Below, piece after piece: positions 28,612 through 37,509 of a DNA stretch of 64,000 nt. Position 1 is the first letter of the stretch, and each line of letters begins with the position of its first letter. The position numbers were made by a program, and so were the translations under genes. Source of the stretch: Flagellimonas onchidii (lineage in GTDB: Bacteria > Bacteroidota > Bacteroidia > Flavobacteriales > Flavobacteriaceae); contig NZ_SRXX01000001.1 of assembly GCF_004804315.1 (NCBI RefSeq), forward strand, positions 372,001-436,000, given 5' to 3'. Under the pieces are notes generated by a model, which saw only the letters and a list, made by a program, of their open reading frames with translations, ran no database searches and had not been told where the DNA came from.

Positions 28612-29397
28612 ATGAAAATATCACTTTTAGGAAAGAATGCACTTGTCGGGGGAAGCAGCAAAGGCATTGGTGAAGCTATTGCCAGACAACTTGCCGAAAG
28701 CGGGGCCAACGTTACCCTCATGGCTCGAAATGAGGACCGTTTGAAACGAATTGTTTCAGAACTCCCTTCAGAACATAGGCAAAAGCACGAATATATTATA
28801 GTTGATTTTTCTGATTTTGAGAACTTCAAAGGAATCATTACTTCTTTTTTTAAACAAAATTCGGTAGATATCCTTGTGAACAATACGCAGGGACCACAGG
28901 CAGGAGGGGCCTTGGAAAAAAAGGTAGAAGATTATCAAAACGCCTTTGACCTCCTATTCAAATCTGTTGTGTTGACCACTGAGTTAGCGTTGGACAATAT
29001 GCAGAAAAAGCAGTGGGGAAGGGTCATAAACGTGGCATCAGTTTCGGTCAAAGAGCCCTTGAATTATTTGGCATTATCCAATTCCATAAGGGCTGCAGTG
29101 GTCACTTGGGCAAAAAGCCTTGCCTTTGATGTAGCTAAAGATGGCATTACAGTGAACAATGTACTTACTGGTTATTTTGATACCGACCGTATAGCTCAGT
29201 TAAATGAAAAAAAAGCAGAGAAAATGGGAGTTCCATTTAGTGAAGTACGTTCAACCATGGAAGCCCAGATTCCTATGAAGCGTATTGGCAAACCTGCCGA
29301 ATATGGTTATTTGGTCGCGTTTTTGGTGTCAGAGCAAGCTGGGTACATCACGGGCACCAACATTCCCATAGACGGTGGTTTGTTGAAATCGCTATAA
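28612..29397 (+). CDS. SDR-family oxidoreductase, atypical active site
   Basis: Rossmann-fold short-chain dehydrogenase of 261 residues, resembling 3-oxoacyl-ACP reductases. The nucleotide-binding motif reads GGSSKGIG, the usual NNAG is NNTQG, and the C-terminus has the common YLVAFLVSEQAGYITGTNIPIDGG. The catalytic YxxxK is not present: the equivalent segment is NYLALSNSIRAAV with Ser where Lys is expected. This matches a known SDR-like subgroup without the classical tetrad. It is directly downstream of the cupin gene (1 bp gap), which hints at a shared substrate. Redox activity should not be assumed. Confidence 0.87.
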   Translation: MKISLLGKNALVGGSSKGIGEAIARQLAESGANVTLMARNEDRLKRIVSELPSEHRQKHEYIIVDFSDFENFKGIITSFFKQNSVDILVNNTQGPQAGGALEKKVEDYQNAFDLLFKSVVLTTELALDNMQKKQWGRVINVASVSVKEPLNYLALSNSIRAAVVTWAKSLAFDVAKDGITVNNVLTGYFDTDRIAQLNEKKAEKMGVPFSEVRSTMEAQIPMKRIGKPAEYGYLVAFLVSEQAGYITGTNIPIDGGLLKSL

Positions 29398-29489
29398 CCT
29401 TTTTTTAATATCGAAACAAATTCGTGTTAAAATTATCAAATTTGTAAATTTTAGTTAATTTTATTGTTTAACCACTAAAAATTAACTTT

Positions 29490-29864
29490 ATGAATTCAAA
29501 AGTTTTCATGGTAGCCCGAATTCTTTTAGGATTATTCGTTCTTACCTTTGGCTTAAACAAATTCTTTGGTTTTATTCCTTTTGGAGAAATGCCGGAAGCA
29601 GCAATAAGCTACTTCACCGGCCTGGGCCCAACCCATCTTCTTAAACTTGTTGGAGTTATTGAAATCTTAGCTGGACTCGCATTCATTTTGAACAAGTATG
29701 GTTCACTTATGGCGCTTATTCTAATGAGTGTTTCAGTAAATGCTGTACTGTTTCATGCCACATTGGCTCCAGATGATATTTGGGGCGCTCTATTACTGTT
29801 AGTTTTGAATATTGTTGTTCTTATCGGATATAAGGACAGATATAAAGAAATTCTCCGACCTTAA
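29490..29864 (+). CDS. DoxX-like small integral membrane protein
   Basis: 124 residues with four hydrophobic helices: VARILLGLFVLTFGLNKF, LLKLVGVIEILAGLAFIL, YGSLMALILMSVSVNAVLF and GALLLLVLNIVVLIG. The pattern FGxNKFFGF and VIEILAGLAFIL is characteristic of DoxX-like proteins. The family has been linked to quinone-linked redox complexes and oxidative stress, but this member's role is unknown. Monocistronic, ending at a bidirectional terminator shared with the S9 peptidase gene. Confidence 0.85.
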   Translation: MNSKVFMVARILLGLFVLTFGLNKFFGFIPFGEMPEAAISYFTGLGPTHLLKLVGVIEILAGLAFILNKYGSLMALILMSVSVNAVLFHATLAPDDIWGALLLLVLNIVVLIGYKDRYKEILRP

Positions 29865-29871
29865 AGCAAAT

Positions 29872-29900
29872 TAAAAAGGAGCCTTTTAGGCTCCTTTTTA
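29872..29900. terminator. Bidirectional terminator between doxX-like and S9 peptidase genes
   Basis: Hairpin with arms TAAAAAGGAGCCT and AGGCTCCTTTTTA around a TTT loop. The A-run and T-run on either side make it functional in both directions, fitting the convergent genes. Confidence 0.9.
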
Positions 29901-29916
29901 ATAGATTTCAAATCTT

Positions 29917-31974
29917 TTAATCCTTTAAAGGTGTTGGAATTTCTTGCTTGCCCAAATGCTTGGCGTAAAAGCCCAGCATAGCTTTGTAGAGTTCCAATCT
30001 GTTCTCTTCTTTTCCAAACCCATGGCCCTCATCGTATTTTACCATATAAGGTACATCATACCCCTTATTTCTTAGGGCACTTACAATTTGGTCAGATTCA
30101 TCGATGTTCACCCTTGGATCATTGGCGCCTTGCACAACGAAAAGTGGTTTTTTTATTTTGTCAATCTGATAGACCGGAGATACTTCCTCCATAATCTTTT
30201 TCTCTTCAGGATTGTCCTCATCGTACCAAATCTCCTTTATGATTTTCAAATAGGGTTTCCAATATGGCGGAATGGTCTTCATAAAAGTGAATAGATTGGA
30301 AACACCCACGTAGTCAACCCCACATGCATAGAGGTCGGGTGTTTTGGTCAACCCCCTTAACACGGCATAACCTCCATGACTACCCCCATAAATGGCCGCT
30401 TTACTTCCATCTACCCATCCTTGATCAATGACATATTTTAGTCCATCTTCCACGTCATCCATAGCCTTCCTTCCAATTTGTTTGAAGCCTGACTCCAAAA
30501 ACTCTCTTCCGTAACCACCCGAAATTCTAAAGTTCACCTGTAGCGTTGCATACCCTCTACTAGCAAATAATTGAGACTCTGGATTAAAACCCCAAGAGTC
30601 GCGAATACCTTGCGGACCACCATGCGGGTTCACAATAACCGGTACTTTTTGACCAGCCAAAGCGGCTTTTGGCAAGGTAATATATCCATGCAATGTGATT
30701 CCATCACGACTTTTAAAGGTAATTGGTCTCATTTCGGCCATATCTTCTTCCTTCAACTGAGGCATGGTGTTATATAGTTCTTTGAGTTGATCTTTGGCTA
30801 CATCATAGGCATAATACACCCCATAAAGCCTATCACTACCTACATATACCATAAGCAGATTCTCATCTTCGGTAGTATCTAAGACACTGTATGTTTTTTC
30901 AGGAAGTTCCTTACTAACTTTTTTATGCAATTTTTTATATGGTTCACTGACAGGAACCACAATGGCTTTCTCTCCTTCGTATTCAAAATAATCAATGGTA
31001 TAATCCCTTGTGCGCGAAACCCCAAGGTCTTGTACATCATAGTAATCATTGGTGAATACTTTTTCAATGAGTTTGTCCTCCTTTAAGTCATATAGGACAA
31101 TTTCGGCCTTATCACTTTCCAAATTGGAGAGCATGTAAGCATCGTGGGGATTATCAGTAGCATAGTTGAAATCCAAAATATTAAAATTATCCTTCCAATT
31201 AAGGCTCTTTATCAATTTGTAACCTCCATTTCCATCTTCATAATATACATCTTGCTCCACACCATCCCTAATCTTCACATATCCTTTGAGATTGCCATTT
31301 TTATCGAAACTATACCCGTAAATAGGGTTGGCCGCATCATCATTGCTAAAAAGCTGGGTCAACTCTCCAGTATTCAGATTTACTTTGTAGGGATCAAAAA
31401 CCTGGGGATTGTTTTTGTTCATGACAACTATAATATGGTCTTTATCCTCTCGTAACAGTTCAGTGAATTCTGCTCGAACCCCATCAAAAGGAGTTAAATC
31501 CTTAAGGTTATTTCCATCCAAGTCTACAGCATAAATGTGGTAGTTTTCATCACCACCTTTATCCATGGCATAGTAAAGTCTACTATTGTTCAACCACCCG
31601 TATCCCCGTACCAGTTCATCTTTTTCCTCTATAGCTCGTTTTGCTTCACCAGTCTTGATATTCTTGACATATATATGTTGCTTTCCATTTTCATCACTTT
31701 CACGATACGACAGGTATTTACCATCTGGAGAAAATCGGAATGTAAAAGCCTTTGGATTGGCGAAATAGTCCTCTACCGAATATCTGTAATCTCCCTGGTC
31801 CAAGGTGGCCAAGGATTTTAAGTCTTCTTCGGAACTGGCCAATTCGGGTCGTCCCGGTAACGTTTTTTCTTCCTTTCCAGCATCCTCCGTTTGCTCCTGT
31901 GCATATGATCCAAACCCTGTCAAAAAAAGCAAAAGCAGACCATATACATACTTCAAGTTAAATGTTGTTTTCAT
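29917..31974 (-). CDS. Secreted S9-family prolyl oligopeptidase-like serine peptidase
   Basis: Exported peptidase of 685 residues with a signal peptide ending GFGSYAQ. An N-terminal beta-propeller (about 60-405, with FRFSPDGKYLSYRES and IYVKNIKTGEAKRA) precedes an alpha/beta-hydrolase domain (about 415-680). The catalytic triad is visible: Ser532 in GGSHGGYA, Asp619 in QGANDPRV and His651 in DEGHGFGKEENR; NPHGGPQG forms the oxyanion region. Members hydrolyse short peptides in the periplasm, often as aminopeptidases or acylaminoacyl-peptidases. Single gene; a long AT-rich upstream region (31975-32136) shows no perfect -7 box. Confidence 0.94.
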   Translation of the reverse strand: MKTTFNLKYVYGLLLLFLTGFGSYAQEQTEDAGKEEKTLPGRPELASSEEDLKSLATLDQGDYRYSVEDYFANPKAFTFRFSPDGKYLSYRESDENGKQHIYVKNIKTGEAKRAIEEKDELVRGYGWLNNSRLYYAMDKGGDENYHIYAVDLDGNNLKDLTPFDGVRAEFTELLREDKDHIIVVMNKNNPQVFDPYKVNLNTGELTQLFSNDDAANPIYGYSFDKNGNLKGYVKIRDGVEQDVYYEDGNGGYKLIKSLNWKDNFNILDFNYATDNPHDAYMLSNLESDKAEIVLYDLKEDKLIEKVFTNDYYDVQDLGVSRTRDYTIDYFEYEGEKAIVVPVSEPYKKLHKKVSKELPEKTYSVLDTTEDENLLMVYVGSDRLYGVYYAYDVAKDQLKELYNTMPQLKEEDMAEMRPITFKSRDGITLHGYITLPKAALAGQKVPVIVNPHGGPQGIRDSWGFNPESQLFASRGYATLQVNFRISGGYGREFLESGFKQIGRKAMDDVEDGLKYVIDQGWVDGSKAAIYGGSHGGYAVLRGLTKTPDLYACGVDYVGVSNLFTFMKTIPPYWKPYLKIIKEIWYDEDNPEEKKIMEEVSPVYQIDKIKKPLFVVQGANDPRVNIDESDQIVSALRNKGYDVPYMVKYDEGHGFGKEENRLELYKAMLGFYAKHLGKQEIPTPLKD

Positions 31975-32136
31975 ATGTGTTGAATTAATTGTTTTTGATT
32001 GAATACTGAAGTTGATCTTTAATAAGACCGTATTTACATCTTTTTGTTACATTTTTAACATAAAATAAATGTAATGTGGCAAGTATTTCTGAAAAATCAC
32101 ATTATGATAAGCGGCAAATAACCATGGTCCAATGGT

Positions 32137-32661
32137 TTACCTTTTTTTAGGCGGGTATTTTGAGAACACCTTTTGCACAACTGCCCTTAATCTTTCTTCG
32201 CGAACACTGGGAGAGGCATTGTCCCTGTATCCACTTTCACTGCTGGCTTGCCAAAAAAGGGCATCTTTTTGGGAGTCGACAAAATCAAATTGTATTTGAC
32301 GTTGAATCCCAGAATTTCCAAGAGGTAATCCAAGGGAAACACCACCACCGACATTCCTTCCCGTTCCCCCAATTCCAACTCCAACGGAATTGTTTGGAGC
32401 GTTGCGGTATTCACTACTAAGAATATTGACAAAAAAATCGGGCTCTTCTGATAACAGATAACCTTTGGATTGTAGAATGGAATCCAAAATCCGAATTAAT
32501 CTTCTTTCATCCAATTCACTTAAACCGGAATCCAAATCCGAAAAATAATTGTAACTGGAATAATTGGAAAAGTTGGTGGCCTTATCATAATCATATTGCA
32601 CCCTAATCCCGGCGCATGAGGCCAGTAAACCAAGAACAACTATGAAAATAGAATATCGCAT
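32137..32661 (-). CDS. DUF4136 domain-containing lipoprotein
   Basis: 174 residues, lipobox VLGLLASC (Cys16). The mature protein has the DUF4136 pattern: VQYDYDKATNFSNYSSYNYF near the N-terminus, an RRLIRILDSILQSKGY helix, PDFFVNILSS, a glycine-rich hairpin (GVGIGGTGRNVGGGVSLGL) and a final SPSVREERLRAVVQKVFSKYPP. Function is unknown; the family is common in Bacteroidota and proteobacterial envelopes. It is 62 bp upstream of obgE's start region on the opposite end, with no obvious operon partner. Confidence 0.9.
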   Translation of the reverse strand: MRYSIFIVVLGLLASCAGIRVQYDYDKATNFSNYSSYNYFSDLDSGLSELDERRLIRILDSILQSKGYLLSEEPDFFVNILSSEYRNAPNNSVGVGIGGTGRNVGGGVSLGLPLGNSGIQRQIQFDFVDSQKDALFWQASSESGYRDNASPSVREERLRAVVQKVFSKYPPKKR

Positions 32662-32723
32662 CCCTTATATCAACTATCTTTAAAGGTAGTCAATATTTAA
32701 TCTCGTAAGTAAAGTGGAGGATT

Positions 32724-33725
32724 TTATTCGTTCAACAACTCCCAGAGCTGATCCTTTAGCTCTTGGATTCCTTGTTGGGCCACGGATGAAATAAAAAGAT
32801 ACGGCACATTTTCAAGGTCTTTGTCCAGCTCTACCTTCATTTCTGCTTGAAGCTCTTCATCAAGCATATCGCTTTTGGAAATGGCCACCAAACGCTCCTT
32901 ATCTAAAAGTTCTGGGTTGTAACGTCTTAGTTCATCCAACAAAATTTCGTACTCTTTGGAGATATCATTGCTGTCTGCTGGAATCAGAAAAAGTAAGGTG
33001 GCATTACGTTCAATATGTCTTAGGGAGTAGTGTCCCAGGCCCTTTCCTTCAGCGGCACCTTCGATAATCCCTGGAATATCGGCCATTACAAAACTTCTAA
33101 AATCGCGATACTCAACGATACCCAAATTCGGTTTTAATGTAGTAAACTCGTAATCTGCTATCTTGGGTTTCGCAGAGGTCATTACCGAAAGTAAGGTGGA
33201 TTTTCCCGCATTGGGAAATCCTACCAGTCCTACATCCGCCAATACTTTAAGTTCAAGCGTCACCTGTAACTCTTCGCCGGGAATCCCAGGTTGGGCATAC
33301 CTTGGTGTTTGGTTGGTAGGGCTTTTAAAATGCCAATTGCCCCTACCTCCTTTTCCACCAGCCAATACAATCTTTTCCTCTTGGTCTTCGGTAATCTCAA
33401 AAATCACCTCATTAGTCTCGGTATCCCGGATTACAGTTCCTAAAGGCACTTCAAGATAAACGTCAGCTCCATCGGCCCCGGTACTTCTATTTTTACTACC
33501 ATGCTCACCATGACCTGCCTTAAAGTGTTTTTTGAACTTATAATGCACCAAGGTCCAAAGGTTTTTATTACCCTTTACGATTACATGTCCACCGCGGCCA
33601 CCATCTCCACCATCGGGTCCACCTTTGGTAATATATTTTTCACGATGTAAGTGTACTGAACCCTTTCCTCCATTTCCGGAAGCTAGGTTCACTTTTACAT
33701 AATCGACAAAATTACCTTCGGTCAT
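32724..33725 (-). CDS. obgE: GTPase ObgE/CgtA
   Basis: Essential GTPase involved in 50S ribosome assembly and the stringent response. The N-terminal Obg domain (residues 1-158) has the glycine-rich fold ([52 protein letters not shown]). The G domain follows with G1 [10 protein letters not shown]3 [17 protein letters not shown]4 SKSDML (variant of NKxD) and G5-like ISSVAQQG. 333 residues, without the variable C-terminal extension of some Obg proteins, as usual in Bacteroidota. Same strand as the GNAT pseudogene and HPRT-adenylate kinase gene upstream. Confidence 0.97.
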   Translation of the reverse strand: MTEGNFVDYVKVNLASGNGGKGSVHLHREKYITKGGPDGGDGGRGGHVIVKGNKNLWTLVHYKFKKHFKAGHGEHGSKNRSTGADGADVYLEVPLGTVIRDTETNEVIFEITEDQEEKIVLAGGKGGRGNWHFKSPTNQTPRYAQPGIPGEELQVTLELKVLADVGLVGFPNAGKSTLLSVMTSAKPKIADYEFTTLKPNLGIVEYRDFRSFVMADIPGIIEGAAEGKGLGHYSLRHIERNATLLFLIPADSNDISKEYEILLDELRRYNPELLDKERLVAISKSDMLDEELQAEMKVELDKDLENVPYLFISSVAQQGIQELKDQLWELLNE

Positions 33726-33737
33726 AACTTTATTACT

Positions 33738-34249
33738 TTACAACACCTTTTGGATTATATAGGTGATATCATCATTCCCTGACTCAACTTTTCTATCAAC
33801 TTTTAAAGAAAGGGAACCCAATTTTTCCACTGCTTTTTGAGACCTACGGTTATCCTTGTCCACAAAAAATAAAATTCGGTCTACATGTTGAAAGGCATAC
33901 TCCATCATTAGTCTTTTTACCTCTCCATTGTATTGCCCTCCCCAATATTTTCTGGCCAGAAAGGACCAACCTATCTCTGCGGCATTTTTAAAATTTGGTC
34001 TTAACTTGAAACGGGAGCTACCAATGATGTCTCCCGATTCCTTCGTTAGAATTATCAAGGCACCTTTAGAGTCCAAAGAATCCTTAAAAAACCCAGAAAA
34101 CCCAGATAATGTAAATCTTTTTTATCTGGATGCTGTTCCCAAATCTTGGAATCCGATGCAATCTGAAAAAGCAAATCGAAATCCTCTTTCACCAAGGGTC
34201 TTATTCTCACCAAATCACCTTCTAAAGTGGGTTGTAGATCAAGGCCCAT
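33738..34249 (-). pseudogene. GNAT-family N-acetyltransferase gene with a -1 frameshift
   Basis: Two overlapping frames, 34249-34055 (N-terminal 64 residues) and 34076-33738 (C-terminal part), together make one GNAT protein of about 170 residues. The N-terminal part has LEGDLVRIRPLVKEDFDLLF and IWEQHPDK; the C-terminal part has GDIIGSSRFKL, WSFLARKYWGGQYNGEVKRLM, and NRRSQKAVEKLG, the acetyl-CoA-binding end. The frame changes at a homopolymer of six A on the plus strand (34086-34091). Seven bases there would join the halves as GFLGFFKDSLDSKGAL without loss. Either a one-base deletion inactivates the gene or the run was miscalled. Relatives act on small molecules or protein N-termini. Confidence 0.85.
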
Positions 34250-34268
34250 GTACTTTTGGTATTAGAGT

Positions 34269-35390
34269 TTAAGCCAGCGCGTCAATTACCGTGCTCAATC
34301 GCTCGGTAATTTCCAATATTTCTCCGATTCCATTTACGGAATGGAATTTACCCTGCTTTTCGTAGTACGCCTTTAAAGGAGCTGTTTTTTGATTGTACTC
34401 GTCAAAGCGATTGCGAATCTTACTTTCGTCTTGATCATCGGAACGCCCACTTTCTTTGCCACGTTCCAGTAAACGTGAAACAAGAATATCATCCTCAGCC
34501 TCTAGAGCAATCGTAGCGTCCACCTGCATATCCTTGGATTCCAAAAAGTTATCCAATGCCTCTGCCTGGGCTGCAGTTCTCGGAAATCCATCAAAAATGA
34601 ATCCTGAAGCTTGTGGATTTTTCTCTACCTCATCCTTAAGCATGTCAATGGTGACTTCATCGGGCACCAAATCTCCTTTATCAATATAGGATTTGGCCAA
34701 TTTACCAAGTTCCGTCCCATTTTTAATATTGTATCGAAACACATCCCCAGTAGAAATGTGTTTTAAGTTGTATTTCTCCTTCAAAAACCCTGCTTGGGTT
34801 CCTTTGCCTGCGCCTGGCTTTCCAAAAAGCACTAGGTTGATCATATTTGTCTGGTTTAATTGGTATACTTCTCTTAAATTTCTTCCCAGTTCATTGTAAT
34901 CCAGTCCATATCCTACAATAAAGGTGTCCGGTATCTCCAATCCCACATAGTCTATGGCATATTCGCCATTGTAGATTTCAGATTTGTAAAACAACGAAGC
35001 AATCTTGAACTCTTTGGCATTGGTCTGGGAAAACAAATGCACAAGTTTTTTTAAAGTCCGTCCTGTATCAATAACATCCTCAAGAATGATAATGCTTCGA
35101 CCTTCAATGTTCTCCGGCACATCCAACAAGGTTTCTACAATACCCGTGGAAGTAAGTCCCTGATACGAACTTAAACGCACGAAAGAAACCTCACAAGGAT
35201 ATTGATAGGCTTTAAGGAAGTCGGAAACGAACATAAAAGCTCCGTTGAGCACACCCACAAAAATGGGCACCTCATCTTTGTAATCATTCGCGATTTGGTC
35301 AGCCATTTTATTAATGGCCTCCAAAATCCGATCCTCACCCAAAAAGGGCTTAAAGACTTTGTCATGAAGCTTTATCAACTTGCCGTTCAT
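34269..35390 (-). CDS. Fused hypoxanthine phosphoribosyltransferase-adenylate kinase
   Basis: Two purine enzymes in one chain of 373 residues. Residues 1-180 are a hypoxanthine/guanine phosphoribosyltransferase with the PRPP loop IILEDVIDTGRTL (101-113) and VGYGLDYNELGRNL. From Met183 (MINLVLFGKPGAGKGTQ) follows a complete adenylate kinase: P-loop 190-198, STGDVFRYNIKNGT, GFPRTAAQAEALD, a short LID (RGKESGRSDDQDE) and RFDEYNQKTAPL. Only two residues separate the domains, and Met183 is where a free adenylate kinase would start. The enzyme would salvage hypoxanthine to IMP and balance AMP, ADP and ATP. purK and purE lie immediately beyond its start, on the other strand, forming a purine neighbourhood. 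Confidence 0.93.
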   Translation of the reverse strand: MNGKLIKLHDKVFKPFLGEDRILEAINKMADQIANDYKDEVPIFVGVLNGAFMFVSDFLKAYQYPCEVSFVRLSSYQGLTSTGIVETLLDVPENIEGRSIIILEDVIDTGRTLKKLVHLFSQTNAKEFKIASLFYKSEIYNGEYAIDYVGLEIPDTFIVGYGLDYNELGRNLREVYQLNQTNMINLVLFGKPGAGKGTQAGFLKEKYNLKHISTGDVFRYNIKNGTELGKLAKSYIDKGDLVPDEVTIDMLKDEVEKNPQASGFIFDGFPRTAAQAEALDNFLESKDMQVDATIALEAEDDILVSRLLERGKESGRSDDQDESKIRNRFDEYNQKTAPLKAYYEKQGKFHSVNGIGEILEITERLSTVIDALA

Positions 35391-35465
35391 TTACAATAGG
35401 TTGGCAAAGATAACATTTTTAAAAGGCTAATTACCTTGAGTTTTTATCCCTTCATGGAATTCGCT

Positions 35466-35473
35466 TATTTTTG
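35466..35473 (+). promoter_or_regulatory. -7 promoter box TATTTTTG upstream of purK
   Basis: Perfect TAnnTTTG match ending 24 bp before the purK ATG, in the divergent gap between the HPRT-adenylate kinase gene and purK. The nearest upstream TTG is too far (27 bp), so the -33 part is poor. Confidence 0.5.
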
Positions 35474-35497
35474 CTTTCATTCCAATTCAAAGGACCA

Positions 35498-36658
35498 ATG
35501 CATTTTTTCTCTTCCAGTTTTAAACTTGGTATTTTAGGAGGTGGGCAATTAGGTAAGATGTTGCTTTATGAGACCCGAAAATGGGATATCTACACCAAAG
35601 TTATGGATGCTTCGGACGAAGCCCCCTGCCGAATAGCTTGCAACGAATTTATAAAGGGAAGCCTCCTTGATTTTGATGCCGTTTACAATTTCGGCAAAGA
35701 TGTCGATGTACTTACCATTGAGATTGAAAACGTAAACGTGGACGCTCTAGAAAAACTGGAGCAAGAAGGTATCAAGGTTTTTCCTCCAACCAAAGCGTTG
35801 CGAACCATTCAAAATAAAGCCACTCAAAAACTGTTTTACACGGATCACGATATTCCAACCGCGCCTTTCACCCGATTTGCTTACACTTCGGAAATATCCG
35901 ATAGTGTCGCCAATGGTGGTCTTCGGTTTCCTTTTGTTTGGAAAAGCGCCCAATTTGGTTATGATGGCCAAGGTGTTAAAGTGGTAAGGAAAATAGAAGA
36001 CCTAGAAGGCCTACCCAATGTGGAGTGCATTGCAGAAGAGATGGTCAATTTTAAGAATGAACTGGCAGTGATTGTGACCAGAAACGAAGAAGGAGAGGTC
36101 GTAACCTATCCTGTAGTTGAAATGGAGTTTCACCCAGAGGCCAATCAGGTAGAATATGTTATTTGCCCAGCGCGAATAGATTCAGAAGTATCCAAAAAGG
36201 CTCAAGAAGTTGCTCTCAGGGTCTCAGAGTCAATTGGTCATGTAGGACTGCTTGCCGTCGAAATGTTCCAGACCCAAGACGATGAAATTTTGGTCAATGA
36301 GGTTGCTCCAAGGCCGCATAACAGTGGACATTATAGTATTGAAGCCAGCTATACCAACCAATTCGAACAACATATTAGGGCCGTTTTAGGATTGCCTTTG
36401 GGAAAAACCGGGAGCAAGGTAGCGGGAGTTATGGTAAATTTGGTTGGGGCCGAAGGCTATACAGGCAATGTGGTCTATGAAAACATGGAAACCATATTGA
36501 ATATGGAAGGAGTGACCCCGCATATTTATGGCAAAAGCCAAACCCGTCCGTTCCGCAAAATGGGGCATGTAACCATTGTCGATGAAAATATGGCCAGGGC
36601 ACGGGAAATAGCCCAAGAAGTAAAGCAAACTATTAAAGTTATATCGGATAAATCATGA
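35498..36658 (+). CDS. purK: 5-(carboxyamino)imidazole ribonucleotide synthase PurK
   Basis: ATP-grasp enzyme that carboxylates AIR with bicarbonate to N5-CAIR in purine synthesis. The ATG at 35498 leads into the N-terminal nucleotide fold KLGILGGGQLGKML; an upstream TTG start overlaps the promoter box and is unlikely. ATP-grasp motifs are visible as FPFVWKSAQFGYDGQGVKVV, ECIAEEMVNFKNELAVIV and LVNEVAPRPHNSGHYSIEA. 386 residues, standard. It overlaps purE by 4 bp (ATGA), so product transfer between the consecutive enzymes is matched by translational coupling. Confidence 0.96.
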   Translation: MHFFSSSFKLGILGGGQLGKMLLYETRKWDIYTKVMDASDEAPCRIACNEFIKGSLLDFDAVYNFGKDVDVLTIEIENVNVDALEKLEQEGIKVFPPTKALRTIQNKATQKLFYTDHDIPTAPFTRFAYTSEISDSVANGGLRFPFVWKSAQFGYDGQGVKVVRKIEDLEGLPNVECIAEEMVNFKNELAVIVTRNEEGEVVTYPVVEMEFHPEANQVEYVICPARIDSEVSKKAQEVALRVSESIGHVGLLAVEMFQTQDDEILVNEVAPRPHNSGHYSIEASYTNQFEQHIRAVLGLPLGKTGSKVAGVMVNLVGAEGYTGNVVYENMETILNMEGVTPHIYGKSQTRPFRKMGHVTIVDENMARAREIAQEVKQTIKVISDKS

Positions 36659-37146
36659 GTAAAGTAGCCGTTATTATGGGAAGTACCAGTGACCTCCCTG
36701 TTATGCAAGATGCAGTTGATATTTTAAAAGGATTCGATATTGAAGTCGATGTGGATATTGTTTCGGCGCACCGAACACCCGAAAAACTGTTTGATTTTGG
36801 AAAAAATGCACATAAAAATGGTTATGCTGTGATTATTGCAGGTGCCGGTGGGGCAGCCCACCTTCCTGGAATGGTGGCATCACTTTCGCCATTACCCGTC
36901 ATTGGCGTTCCAGTAAAAAGCAGTAATTCTATTGATGGTTGGGACTCCGTATTGTCCATTTTACAGATGCCCGGGGGCGTACCTGTTGCCACTGTAGCTC
37001 TTAATGGAGCTAAAAATGCCGGAATCTTGGCCGCCCAAATCATCGGCAGTGGCGATAAATGCGTCCTGGACAAAATCGAGGTTTACAAACAGGGCCTCAA
37101 GGAAAAAGTGATTAAGGGAGCTCAAGAGGTTGGAGGAAAGAAATAA
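36655..37146 (+). CDS. purE: N5-carboxyaminoimidazole ribonucleotide mutase PurE (class I)
   Basis: Converts N5-CAIR to CAIR, the step after PurK. 163 residues with the class I PurE signatures MGSTSDLPVMQDAVDIL, VSAHRTPEKLFDF, IIAGAGGAAHLPGMVA and GVPVKSSNSIDGWDSVLSI, the last containing the catalytic-site loop. The presence of PurK confirms the two-step class I route. Overlaps purK by 4 bp and is followed 42 bp later by a small membrane protein gene on the same strand. Confidence 0.97.
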   Translation: MSKVAVIMGSTSDLPVMQDAVDILKGFDIEVDVDIVSAHRTPEKLFDFGKNAHKNGYAVIIAGAGGAAHLPGMVASLSPLPVIGVPVKSSNSIDGWDSVLSILQMPGGVPVATVALNGAKNAGILAAQIIGSGDKCVLDKIEVYKQGLKEKVIKGAQEVGGKK

Positions 37147-37188
37147 GAAGTATTTTTATTCTTCATTCATGAATTTAAAATACCAGAA

Positions 37189-37509
37189 ATGAGCATGCCC
37201 ACATTAATTTGTAGCATTTTCGCCTTAATCTCATGCATTGTACTTTTATTTATTAAAAAACAGCTTGTCAAGCCCTTTTACAAAAGCATATGGAGGGCTG
37301 CATTTATTTTTTTTAGCGCTTATCTATTAATCCAACTAATTGTCCTTTTTCGGTGGGAATTTGTTTTGCCCCCTCAAAGGATTGCTGATACGGGCAGAAA
37401 TTTTGCTTTTATCACTGGAGCCATTCTTGCTGCCTTGATCACTATTCCAATTATATCGATAGATCTAATTTTGACCTATCGAAAAATCCAAAAGTCTAAA
37501 AATCCATGA
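37189..37509 (+). CDS. Small integral membrane protein, hypothetical
   Basis: 106 residues with three hydrophobic helices (LICSIFALISCIVLLFI, AAFIFFSAYLLIQLIVLF and ITGAILAALITIPIISIDLIL) and short basic loops. No known family. The ATG at 37189 and a second ATG two codons later are equally possible. Its stop codon overlaps the start of the M3 peptidase gene by 4 bp (ATGA), and it follows purE closely, so it is likely part of the purK-purE-peptidase transcript. Confidence 0.75.
   Translation: MSMPTLICSIFALISCIVLLFIKKQLVKPFYKSIWRAAFIFFSAYLLIQLIVLFRWEFVLPPQRIADTGRNFAFITGAILAALITIPIISIDLILTYRKIQKSKNP

Noticed and set aside
34055..34249. Programmed frameshift in the GNAT gene
   Set aside because: No slippery heptamer with downstream structure of known type; a one-base deletion in a homopolymer is simpler.
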